Under the pieces are notes generated by a model. The model made no database searches. It was not told the origin of the DNA and saw only the letters and a program-made list of their open reading frames with translations. DNA of 52,861 nt from Saprospiraceae bacterium (GTDB lineage Bacteria; Bacteroidota; Bacteroidia; Chitinophagales; Saprospiraceae). Location: assembly GCA_013360405.1 (NCBI GenBank), contig JABWBR010000037.1, forward strand, positions 1 to 52,861. Reading direction: 5' to 3'. Position numbers and translations under genes: made by a program. The number at the start of each line of letters is the position of its first letter. The first letter of the stretch is position 1. Below are positions 36,313 to 43,621 of this stretch, piece after piece.

Positions 36313-36347
36313 TACCGGTCAGACCGTTTGAAACGGTCTGACCGGTA
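36313..36347. terminator. 17-base perfect palindrome between convergent fadD and the coiled-coil gene
   Basis: TACCGGTCAGACCGTTT (36313-36329) pairs base for base with AAACGGTCTGACCGGTA (36331-36347) around a single G. It lies nine bases after the fadD stop and six bases before the stop of the minus-strand gene. It is symmetric, GC-rich and without T-runs, so it can serve both directions. A hairpin with a one-base centre needs a few bases opened to form the loop. Confidence 0.75.
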
Positions 36348-36352
36348 CTAGA

Positions 36353-37948
36353 TTACTCCGGTTTCTCCTCCTCCGCAGGCGCAGCCGGCGCCTCCTCAGC
36401 AGGCTCAGTCGCTGCCGGTGCTTCTTCGGCGGGTGTTTCTGCAACCGCTTCGGCAATAGGTTCTTCAACAGGTGTTTCCTCCGCCGCTTCAGCTTCCGCT
36501 ACAGGCTCTTCTACTGCCGTTTCAGCAACAGTTTCTTCCTCCTGTGCTTCTGCCACCGCCTCCTTAGCTTCCTGCCAGGCCTCCTTGATATCTTCCACCG
36601 CATTTTCCACGGCTTCTTCTACCTTGTCGCCTACCACTTCGGCTACGGCTTTCACCGTATCGACGGCGTCTTCGAGGGTTTCGCCGAGCGTGGTGCTGAT
36701 GGCGCCGAGCAGGCTGTCCTTTTTGGGCTTTTTCTTGCCTTTTTCGGAAGAAATAGCCTCGGCGGCTTTGGCCAGTTTTTCCTCTTCGGCTTCTCTGGCT
36801 ACGGCGGCGGCTTTAATTTCCTGGGCGATTTTCTCCTGGGCGTGTTTTTTGGCTTCTTCCAGTTTGTCGCGTTCGGCGCGTTTGGCGTCGCGGTCGCGTT
36901 GCTGGGCGAGGCGTTTTTCCAGGTCGACCCGGGTGGTATTCATTTCGTGGAGCTTCTCCTCTTTGGAGCGGATGCGCTCTTCGATCATTTTGATTTTGGC
37001 CTGGCGGATTTGCGCTTCGAGCTGTCCGTCGGTGCTGGCGATGCGGCGATTTTGGAAGTCGAGTTCTTCGCGGTCGCGACGGATGGACTGCTCCATTTTA
37101 TCGATGGCCGAAACGAGCCCGTCGAAGCGGCGCTGGAGGCGCTCGCCGGGAGAGGCTTCGCCGCCGCCGCCACCACCGCCGGCATGGCTTTCTTCGCGCT
37201 GTCCTTTGGCGCTTTTAAAAGCGGAATCGAGGCGCTCCCATACTTTGGAGCGGTGCTCGCGGGTAAACTCCGCGTCGCGAAATTCGCGCTGGAGTTCTTT
37301 GAGTTTATCGAAAAGGGGCTGTAGGCGAAGCCCTTCTTTTATTTTATTTTCAATTTCTTCCAATGTGCCGAAGAACCGCGCCATGTTGTCTTTCGAGCGG
37401 CGCTGAAAATCTTCGTCGAGTTTGTTGCGCATTTCTTTCATGCGCGTAAACAAGGCATTCGTATGGTCGCGAAGCATATCGGCGTGTTCGCGGAAGAGGT
37501 TGCGTTCTCTGACCTGCACCTGCACTTTGTCCCAAAAATTCTTCAGCCCGGCCCATAACTCGTCGTCGAATGATTCGAGTTTTTCCACGCGCTCTTTGAA
37601 TTCGGCGAGTTCGTGTTGATAAGCTTCGCTGAGTTTGGTGGAAAGCACTACAAAAGCCCATTCGGTTTGAGCCCGCAGGATCACATCGCTGCGTTCTACT
37701 TTCAGATCTTCGGGCAGCAGGCTTTCGGTGATGGTGAGTTCTCTTTCCGATTTGGAGAAACCTTCGGGGAATTCCAGCGGTGCATCGTTGCGCCAATCGT
37801 TCATCATCTTTTGGCTAAACTCTTCGGTGGCTACCGATTCCGGGAAGGTATACACATCGACCTTGTTATCTTTAGGCCTCAATTCCAGTGCAATCAGTAC
37901 ACGTTCGTCCTGGGCGTTAGTACCCCATAGTACAAGTTTGGTCTTCAT
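36353..37948 (-). CDS. Coiled-coil protein with Ala/Glu/Pro-rich acidic tail, unknown function
   Basis: I do not recognise this 531-residue protein. The first 100 residues are a compact mixed domain (MKTKLVLWGTNAQDERVLIA). Residues 110-240 are charged helices, a glycine-rich hinge (GGGGGGGEASPGER) lies near 258-271, a strong coiled coil follows to about 400, and the last 125 residues are amphipathic helix then low-complexity Ala/Glu/Pro. There is no signal peptide or membrane segment, so it is cytoplasmic, perhaps a scaffold or DUF349-like factor; that is a guess. It lies downstream of asd on the same strand and has its own possible -7 box at 38067. Confidence 0.75.
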   Translation of the reverse strand: MKTKLVLWGTNAQDERVLIALELRPKDNKVDVYTFPESVATEEFSQKMMNDWRNDAPLEFPEGFSKSERELTITESLLPEDLKVERSDVILRAQTEWAFVVLSTKLSEAYQHELAEFKERVEKLESFDDELWAGLKNFWDKVQVQVRERNLFREHADMLRDHTNALFTRMKEMRNKLDEDFQRRSKDNMARFFGTLEEIENKIKEGLRLQPLFDKLKELQREFRDAEFTREHRSKVWERLDSAFKSAKGQREESHAGGGGGGGEASPGERLQRRFDGLVSAIDKMEQSIRRDREELDFQNRRIASTDGQLEAQIRQAKIKMIEERIRSKEEKLHEMNTTRVDLEKRLAQQRDRDAKRAERDKLEEAKKHAQEKIAQEIKAAAVAREAEEEKLAKAAEAISSEKGKKKPKKDSLLGAISTTLGETLEDAVDTVKAVAEVVGDKVEEAVENAVEDIKEAWQEAKEAVAEAQEEETVAETAVEEPVAEAEAAEETPVEEPIAEAVAETPAEEAPAATEPAEEAPAAPAEEEKPE

Positions 37949-38066
37949 GTCAATTCTTCTTTACGCTATCAAAGTATGCTGTTGTTAAAATAAACCGTTG
38001 CTGTGTAGTACCCTTCAGCGGATGATAAACGCAGGTAGCCATCCCTCCGAAGATGGGTATTTCTTT

Positions 38067-38074
38067 CAAAAATA
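38067..38074 (-). promoter_or_regulatory. Possible -7 box for the coiled-coil gene
   Basis: On the minus strand the site reads TATTTTTG, fitting TAnnTTTG, 119 bases before the ATG. The 158-base gap to asd has no tandem array, one of few such gaps in the window. The leader would be unusually long, so the assignment is weak. Confidence 0.25.
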
Positions 38075-38106
38075 CGAATTTACAAGGTAAAGCCGTAATT
38101 TTTTTT

Positions 38107-39129
38107 CTATGCCGGCGTAGCAGCGTGTTGCCCCACGAGCTTGTTGGCTACCAGATAGGCAGCGATTTGTACGGCATTGGTGGCTGCGCCTTTGCGCAGG
38201 TTGTCGGCCACTACCCATAGGTTGAGTCCGTTGTCTATCGATTCATCGCGGCGGATGCGACCCACAAATACCTCGTCGCGGTCTTTGGCAAACATGGGCA
38301 TGGGGTATTGGTATTGGGCGGGGTCGTCGAGCACGACTACTCCCTGGGTTTCCCGCAGGATATGTTTCACCTCTGCTACGTCGAACGGTTTGTCAAATTC
38401 GATGTTCACCGATTCGGAGTGGCCGCCGTGAACGGGTACGCGCACGGCCGTTGCCGTTACGCCTATACCATCGTCGCCAATGATCTTTCGTGTTTCGTTA
38501 ACGAGTTTCATCTCTTCTTTCGTATAGTCGTTGCTCAGAAACACGTCGCACTGCGGGATACAATTCTCAAAAATGGGATAATGATAGGCCATTTCGTCTT
38601 TTTGAGGCTCGAATCCTTTCTTTTCCAACTGGTATTGCTTGACGGCTTTCATGCCGGTGCCGGTAAACGATTGATAAGTAGACACCACGACCCGGCGCAT
38701 GTGATAGCGCCTGTGTAAAGGCGCCAAAGCCATCACCAGTTGGATAGTAGAGCAATTGGGGTTGGCAATGATTTTATCGTCGGTGGTAAGCGTGTGGGCA
38801 TTGATTTCGGGCACGACGAGTTTTTTGTCGGGATTCATCCGCCAGGCCGACGAGTTGTCGATGACGGTAGTACCAGCCGCGGCAAATCGCGGCGCCCATT
38901 CCAGCGAAGTACTTCCCCCGGCGGAAAACAGGGCGATATCGGGGCGCAAAGCCACAGCTTCTTCCATGCCGACCACGGTATACTCTTTTCCCATAAAACT
39001 AACCGTTTTACCTACCGAACGCTCGGAAGCTACGGGGATAAAGGTGGTGACCGGAAATTGGTGTTCTTCCAGTACTTTGCACATGACGCCACCTACCAGG
39101 CCGGTTACGCCAACTACTGCTACTTTCAT
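38107..39129 (-). CDS. asd: Aspartate-semialdehyde dehydrogenase
   Basis: Asd reduces aspartyl phosphate to aspartate semialdehyde with NADPH, leading to diaminopimelate, lysine, methionine and threonine. The 340-residue enzyme shows the nucleotide loop GVTGLVGG at 7-14, the catalytic cysteine C126 in NPNCST and the active-site histidine H237 in GHSES. The length is normal. It is read divergently from the lamin-tail gene; a -7 box lies 50 bases upstream and a repeat array fills the rest of the gap. Confidence 0.95.
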   Translation of the reverse strand: MKVAVVGVTGLVGGVMCKVLEEHQFPVTTFIPVASERSVGKTVSFMGKEYTVVGMEEAVALRPDIALFSAGGSTSLEWAPRFAAAGTTVIDNSSAWRMNPDKKLVVPEINAHTLTTDDKIIANPNCSTIQLVMALAPLHRRYHMRRVVVSTYQSFTGTGMKAVKQYQLEKKGFEPQKDEMAYHYPIFENCIPQCDVFLSNDYTKEEMKLVNETRKIIGDDGIGVTATAVRVPVHGGHSESVNIEFDKPFDVAEVKHILRETQGVVVLDDPAQYQYPMPMFAKDRDEVFVGRIRRDESIDNGLNLWVVADNLRKGAATNAVQIAAYLVANKLVGQHAATPA

Positions 39130-39178
39130 CAGCGAGTTTTTTTTTATTAAAATTAAAAAACTGCCAAAATCGGCGGGG

Positions 39179-39186
39179 CAAAGATA
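39179..39186 (-). promoter_or_regulatory. Candidate -7 box for asd
   Basis: On the minus strand the site reads TATCTTTG followed by CCCCG, matching TAnnTTTG, 50 bases before the asd ATG. No clear -33 element is visible. Confidence 0.45.
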
Positions 39187-39237
39187 CGCGCATTATCCCT
39201 TTATTGCTATCTTCGGGAATAGATAGTTTTTTTGTAA

Positions 39238-39375
39238 CAGTTTAGCGTTAGGGTTTGGTGCATTCGCAGTTTAGCGTTAGGGTTTAGTGCATTCGCAGTT
39301 TAGCGTTAGGGTTTAGTTAACTAAACATACAGCTAAACCCAATCGCTAAACCCAATCGCTAAACCCTCCTAAACC
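39238..39375. repeat. 29-base direct repeats with inverted CTAAACCCAATCG units
   Basis: Two full 29-base units (39238-39266 and 39267-39295) and a partial third share the core TTTAGCGTTAGGGTTT. They face an inverted arm of CTAAACCCAATCG 13-mers (about 39332-39368). The array lies in the divergent gap between asd and the lamin-tail gene and ends about 30 bases before the latter's ATG. The T/G-rich unit is related in composition to the TTAGGGC array at 1871. Confidence 0.82.
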
Positions 39376-39406
39376 ATTTTGTTTTTAAACCTTAATCCAA
39401 AAACCT

Positions 39407-41995
39407 ATGAAAACGACATTCCTCGTCGCCGGGTTACTCCTGGCGGCACAAGGCCTATTGGGCCAACTCACCGAAAATTTTTCCGACGGCAATTTTGAGG
39501 AAAACCCAACCTGGAACGGCTCAAACGATAAGTTTAGCGCCGCCACACAGGTATTGCAACTCAGCGACAGCACCCCGGCCAATAGCAATACGGCCTACCT
39601 GTCGGTGGCGGCGCCGACTTCCTCCGCCGCGCTTACTACCTGGGAGTTTTACGCCCGCCTCGAATTTGCCCCCTCTACCAGCAATTATGCCCGGTTTTAT
39701 CTGGCCGCTTCTGCAGCCGACTTGTCGGCGCCGCTCAGCGGGTATTTTGTCAAAATCGGCGGCGCTTCGGGCGATGTGGATGCCGTCATCCTTTGCCGCC
39801 AGGATGGCGATAATGTGGTGGAACTTATCGAAGGCGCGCCGGGCAGCGTGGCCGCGCAACCCGCCCAGGCCCGCGTGCGCGTTACGCAAACCCCCGGCGG
39901 CTTGTGGTCGATGTGGACGGATACCGGCAACGGCTTTACGCTCGAAGGAGAAACACAAGACGCCTCCTACCCTATGGGACTTTATGCAGGTGTGTACTGC
40001 CGCTATACCAGTACCCGCAACGAACACTTTTTTTTCGACGATATTTCTATCGGCCCGCTTTATGCCGATACTACGCCGCCGAAGTTGGTGGCGGTGAATC
40101 CGGTGCATGCCTCGCAACTCGCCGTCCGCTTTGACGAGCCCGTGGCCGCTGCCTTTGCCGGTCAGGCGGCGTTGTACGATGTGAGTCCGGGCATCGGCGC
40201 CCCTCTTTCTGCCCTGCCCGACGTGGAGGATCCTGCGGTGGTGATCCTCGAGCTGGCCGCGGCGCTATCAAACCTGGGGCAATACACGCTGGCCATACAA
40301 ACGATGGCCGACCTGCCGGGTAACCTAAGCGGGCCTTTAAGTTTGGAATTCACCTATTACCAAATCTCACTCGCACAACCCGGCGACGTGCTCATCAACG
40401 AGATCATGGCCGATCCGAGTCCTGCGCTGGTACTGCCCGATGCGGAATACGTGGAATTGCACAACCGCAGCGACAAGCTGATCGATCTTGGCGGTTGGCA
40501 AATAGCAGTGGGGGCTAATTCCCGTGTCCTGCCCAGCTTTTTATTGCAACCCGGCGCTTATGTGCTACTTTGCGACGAAGCTGATGCCCCCTCATTTGAA
40601 ACGTTTGGCGCCGTTTTACCCGTCAGCGGTTTTCCTGCACTTACCAACGGTGGCGCTGTGATCAGCCTGATCGATACCTCGGATGCGGTGATCAGCCGGG
40701 TGGCCTACCATGCCGACTGGTACGGCGATGTTTTCAAAGAAGACGGCGGCTGGTCTTTAGAATTGATCAACCCCGCAGCCCCCGCCGACTGCCCCGGCAA
40801 CTGGCGGGCGAGCCAATCAGCTTTGCAGGGAACACCTGGCACGGCTAATTCCCTGTTGGGCGCCGACTCCGATACTACGGCGCTGATATTGGAACGCGTA
40901 TTTGCGACAAGCACAACAGAAATCACCCTTGTTTTTAATAAATACCTAAATACGGCAATAGCCGGCGATCCCACTTTATATGAGATGGAGGGACTACCGG
41001 TAGCGGAGGCGATTGTATCCAACAACCAGGTTTTGCTGTTATTAAACGCCCCTTTGCTGGCCGGACAGGTTTATACGCTTTTTATGAGCCCCGAGCTCTG
41101 CGATTGTCTGGGCAACAAGCTGTCGGAAAGAGACAGTGCGCGGCTCGGCTTGCCGGAGCCGCTCCTTGCCGGCGACCTGCTCCTCAACGAAGTCTTGTTC
41201 AACCCGCAAACCGGCGGAGAAGATTTTGTGGAAATATGGAACGTATCCAATAAAATTATCAACCTGTCGGGATTGAGGCTGGCAAACGCCATCGGTACTG
41301 CTAACCGAGAGGCAGTTATCGGCATTGACCACCTCGTTTTTCCGGGCGAAGCGGCTGTAATTTGCGCCAACCCCGACGATTTGTTGCTGCGCTACCACGT
41401 GCCCTACCCCGAGCGCCTGGTAGAGGCCGAATTACCCACGCTTGAAGATAACCAGGGCAATATCACCTTGAGGATGGGTTTGCTCACCATTGATTCTTTC
41501 GATTATACCGACGACATGCACCACCCGCTGTTGGCTTTCGATGACGGTGTTTCACTGGAGCGGCTGTCAGTTGGGTTACCCACCAACGAGCCTGCCAACT
41601 GGCATTCGGCGTCGGGGTCGGTGGGTTTTGCTACGCCTACCTACGAAAATTCGCAGCGCCTCACGACTGCCCTGCCTACCTCTGCGAAGCTGCAACTTGC
41701 CACCGAAGTATTTTCTCCCGACGGCGACGGCGAGGAAGACGCCCTGCTGGTGCAGTTCCACGCCGACAACCCGGGCAATGTGATCTCTGTGGAGGTCTTT
41801 GATGTGCAAGGCCGCCCGGTAGCCCCCCTCGCCCGCAACGAACTGCTGGGCGCCGAAGCTTTTTTCAGGTGGGACGGCGTGGATGCCCGCGGCGGCCCCG
41901 CCCCGGCAGGCATTTATTTCGTGTGGGCCCAATGGTTTTCTCCCGATGGCAAGGTGGAAAGCGACAAGAAGACCTGTGTGCTGGCGAGGCGGTGA
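39407..41995 (+). CDS. Exported protein with two lamin-tail domains and FlgD/T9SS-like C-terminus
   Basis: The 862-residue product has a signal peptide (cleaved near LLGQ, residue 20), a laminin-G-like beta domain (about 20-215), an Ig-like segment, a first lamin-tail domain (about 325-480, DVLINEIMADPSP), a second Ig-like segment, a second lamin-tail domain (about 588-750, DLLLNEVLFNPQTGG) and a C-terminal FlgD-like/gliding-type domain (about 770-862, EVFSPDGDGEED..WDG.D..G). The layout is typical of T9SS cargo in Bacteroidota; whether the end acts as a sorting signal is inferred. The role is likely surface or matrix binding. The last codons and the stop lie within a 53-base repeated element. 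Confidence 0.85.
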   Translation: MKTTFLVAGLLLAAQGLLGQLTENFSDGNFEENPTWNGSNDKFSAATQVLQLSDSTPANSNTAYLSVAAPTSSAALTTWEFYARLEFAPSTSNYARFYLAASAADLSAPLSGYFVKIGGASGDVDAVILCRQDGDNVVELIEGAPGSVAAQPAQARVRVTQTPGGLWSMWTDTGNGFTLEGETQDASYPMGLYAGVYCRYTSTRNEHFFFDDISIGPLYADTTPPKLVAVNPVHASQLAVRFDEPVAAAFAGQAALYDVSPGIGAPLSALPDVEDPAVVILELAAALSNLGQYTLAIQTMADLPGNLSGPLSLEFTYYQISLAQPGDVLINEIMADPSPALVLPDAEYVELHNRSDKLIDLGGWQIAVGANSRVLPSFLLQPGAYVLLCDEADAPSFETFGAVLPVSGFPALTNGGAVISLIDTSDAVISRVAYHADWYGDVFKEDGGWSLELINPAAPADCPGNWRASQSALQGTPGTANSLLGADSDTTALILERVFATSTTEITLVFNKYLNTAIAGDPTLYEMEGLPVAEAIVSNNQVLLLLNAPLLAGQVYTLFMSPELCDCLGNKLSERDSARLGLPEPLLAGDLLLNEVLFNPQTGGEDFVEIWNVSNKIINLSGLRLANAIGTANREAVIGIDHLVFPGEAAVICANPDDLLLRYHVPYPERLVEAELPTLEDNQGNITLRMGLLTIDSFDYTDDMHHPLLAFDDGVSLERLSVGLPTNEPANWHSASGSVGFATPTYENSQRLTTALPTSAKLQLATEVFSPDGDGEEDALLVQFHADNPGNVISVEVFDVQGRPVAPLARNELLGAEAFFRWDGVDARGGPAPAGIYFVWAQWFSPDGKVESDKKTCVLARR

Positions 41996-42037
41996 ACGGT
42001 AAACGTTCACCCTACATGGTCGTCACCTTGTCACCCA
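41985..42037. repeat. 53-base palindromic element, second copy
   Basis: It matches 9677-9729 with one mismatch (ACATGG against ACGTGG). It includes the hairpin GGTGAACG/CGTTCACC and one TTGTCACC octamer. This copy overlaps the lamin-tail gene: the final Arg codons and the TGA stop belong to the element. It ends eight bases before the ruvX -7 box. Confidence 0.88.
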
Positions 42038-42044
42038 AATTTCC

Positions 42045-42052
42045 TATCTTTG
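42045..42052 (+). promoter_or_regulatory. -7 box directly before ruvX
   Basis: TATCTTTG fits TAnnTTTG. The ruvX ATG begins four bases later at 42057, so transcription would begin at or next to the start codon and the mRNA would be leaderless or nearly so. A TTG at 42028-42030 is 14 bases upstream, shorter than usual for a -33 element. Confidence 0.5.
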
Positions 42053-42056
42053 CGGC

Positions 42057-42470
42057 ATGGCGCGAATACTTGCCATTGACTACGGCACCAAACGCACGGG
42101 CATCGCGGTGAGCGACCCTTTGCAACTAATTGCGGGGGGGCTTGAAACCGTTTCTACTTCGGAGTTGTTCCCTTACCTGGACCGATATTTGTTGCAGGAA
42201 AAGGTAGAAACCATCGTAGTGGGCGAACCGATGTATCCCGATGGGAATCCTGCTCAGATAGCCCACCTGGTAGTGGGGTTTGTGCGGCAACTGCGAAAAA
42301 AATATCCGCAAATCGAGGTGGTGACCTGGGATGAGCGCTACACCTCGGAGGAAGCCAAACGCATCATACTGCAAAGCGGTGCGGGCAAGAAAAAGCGCCA
42401 GGACAAATCACTGGTCGACAAAGTGAGCGCGGTGCTCATTTTACAAGATTATATGGAAAGCAAAAGATAA
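42057..42470 (+). CDS. ruvX: RuvX/YqgF-type RNase-H-fold protein
   Basis: This 137-residue protein has the YqgF family length and its RNase-H-like fold: LAIDYGTKRTGIAVSDP at about 5-21 with the first acidic residue, the VVGEP segment near 62 and WDERYTSEEA near 94-103. The family is essential in many bacteria and linked to pre-16S rRNA 5' processing as well as a proposed Holliday-junction resolvase activity. It precedes def by eight bases, so the two form an operon. Its promoter box abuts the start codon. Confidence 0.93.
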   Translation: MARILAIDYGTKRTGIAVSDPLQLIAGGLETVSTSELFPYLDRYLLQEKVETIVVGEPMYPDGNPAQIAHLVVGFVRQLRKKYPQIEVVTWDERYTSEEAKRIILQSGAGKKKRQDKSLVDKVSAVLILQDYMESKR

Positions 42471-42478
42471 ATACTGTC

Positions 42479-43036
42479 ATGATTTTGCCTATTTATGCTT
42501 ACGGTCAGCCGGTACTTAAAAAAGAAGGGCAACCGATAGACCGCGATTATTCCGGATTGGAACAATTGATCGCCGATATGTGGGAAACCATGTACCATGC
42601 AGAGGGCGTGGGCCTGGCAGCGCCCCAGGTCGGGCATTCTATCCGGCTTTTTGTGGTCGACACTGTGCAAATGATGAAAGAGGGCAGTGACCTGGTGGGC
42701 ATCAAAAAAGTATTTATCAATGCAGAAATAGTGGACGAAGAGGGCGCCCCCTGGGAATACGAAGAAGGCTGCCTGAGCATTCCCGACATCAGGGGCGACG
42801 TGGAGCGGCTACCCCGAATCCGGCTGCAGTATCTCGATGAAAAATTCCAGTCCCACGACGAAGTATTCGACGGCATGAACGCGCGCGTCATCCAGCACGA
42901 ATACGACCATATCGACGGTATCCTCTTTGTAGAGCACCTCAAACCCCTGAAAAGGCGGTTGATACAACGCAGGCTGCAAGCTATCAAAGAGGGAAAAGTG
43001 CAAGCCGATTACCGCTTGAAATTTGCTGTCAGGTAG
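42479..43036 (+). CDS. def: Peptide deformylase
   Basis: Peptide deformylase removes the formyl group from nascent proteins and is iron- or zinc-dependent. The 185-residue enzyme carries the three signatures intact: GVGLAAPQ at 43-50, EGCLS with metal ligand C98 and QHEYDH with H140, E141 and H144. It follows ruvX by eight bases. Its 3' end overlaps the convergent SET gene by eight bases, leaving no room for a terminator between them. Confidence 0.96.
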   Translation: MILPIYAYGQPVLKKEGQPIDRDYSGLEQLIADMWETMYHAEGVGLAAPQVGHSIRLFVVDTVQMMKEGSDLVGIKKVFINAEIVDEEGAPWEYEEGCLSIPDIRGDVERLPRIRLQYLDEKFQSHDEVFDGMNARVIQHEYDHIDGILFVEHLKPLKRRLIQRRLQAIKEGKVQADYRLKFAVR

Positions 43037-43475
43037 GCCAGCGCATCTTGTCTAACTCCTCTGCCCAGGGGCAGAACAGGTACTCATCGTAATCTTCTAC
43101 GATCTCCTCCCCTTGTTTGATATCTCGCAGCGCGACCGACACCAGCGGAAACGCGTCGATCGGCGTATGTGAATTGGGTGATTTGCAATGATTGACGTAC
43201 CTCACGTTGTCGAGACACAACACCAGCGCGTCGACCTGGGGGGCGTAATACGAATAGGTAGCCAGCACATCCCAGAAATGCGCTTTCAGGGGAGCGTGAT
43301 CCGACAGTAAAAAATTGTGATATTGGTCGCGGTTAAGGAGCAGCACGTTTTTATCTGCTTCGCCTTTCCACCATATCGTCCCTTTGGGGATATCCACTTT
43401 GGCAAACACGCCCAGTCCGTGTATTCCGCTTTCTCTTACTTCCGTAAAATCATAAGCCATCGACGTTGACGACAT
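43029..43475 (-). CDS. SET-domain protein (putative lysine methyltransferase)
   Basis: The 148-residue protein is little more than a SET domain: GIHGLGVFA at 17-25, RYVNHCKSPN at 92-101 (the NHxxxPN signature) and GEEIVEDYDEY at 122-132. Such proteins transfer methyl groups from SAM to protein lysines; bacterial substrates are mostly unknown. I chose ATG 43475 because the in-frame ATG at 43511 lies within the -7 box (43509-43516); 43460 is also possible. Its end overlaps def by eight bases. Confidence 0.8.
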   Translation of the reverse strand: MSSTSMAYDFTEVRESGIHGLGVFAKVDIPKGTIWWKGEADKNVLLLNRDQYHNFLLSDHAPLKAHFWDVLATYSYYAPQVDALVLCLDNVRYVNHCKSPNSHTPIDAFPLVSVALRDIKQGEEIVEDYDEYLFCPWAEELDKMRWPT

Positions 43476-43508
43476 TCGTTGAGACAGTTTGTGGGTAAAT
43501 AAAGGCCC

Positions 43509-43516
43509 CAAATCTA
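43509..43516 (-). promoter_or_regulatory. Candidate -7 box for the SET gene
   Basis: On the minus strand the site reads TAGATTTG, fitting TAnnTTTG, 34 bases before the chosen ATG. The divergent gap to the M14 peptidase has no array; no equally good box was found for the plus strand. Confidence 0.4.
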
Positions 43517-43621
43517 TAAAACTTTTATTGATGCTTTTTTGCCAAAAAACTGCACAAGCTTCCTAATATTGTGCAAATCCCGCAAAAAGGCCTAGTAATC
43601 ACCTAAAAAGAACACACAATT

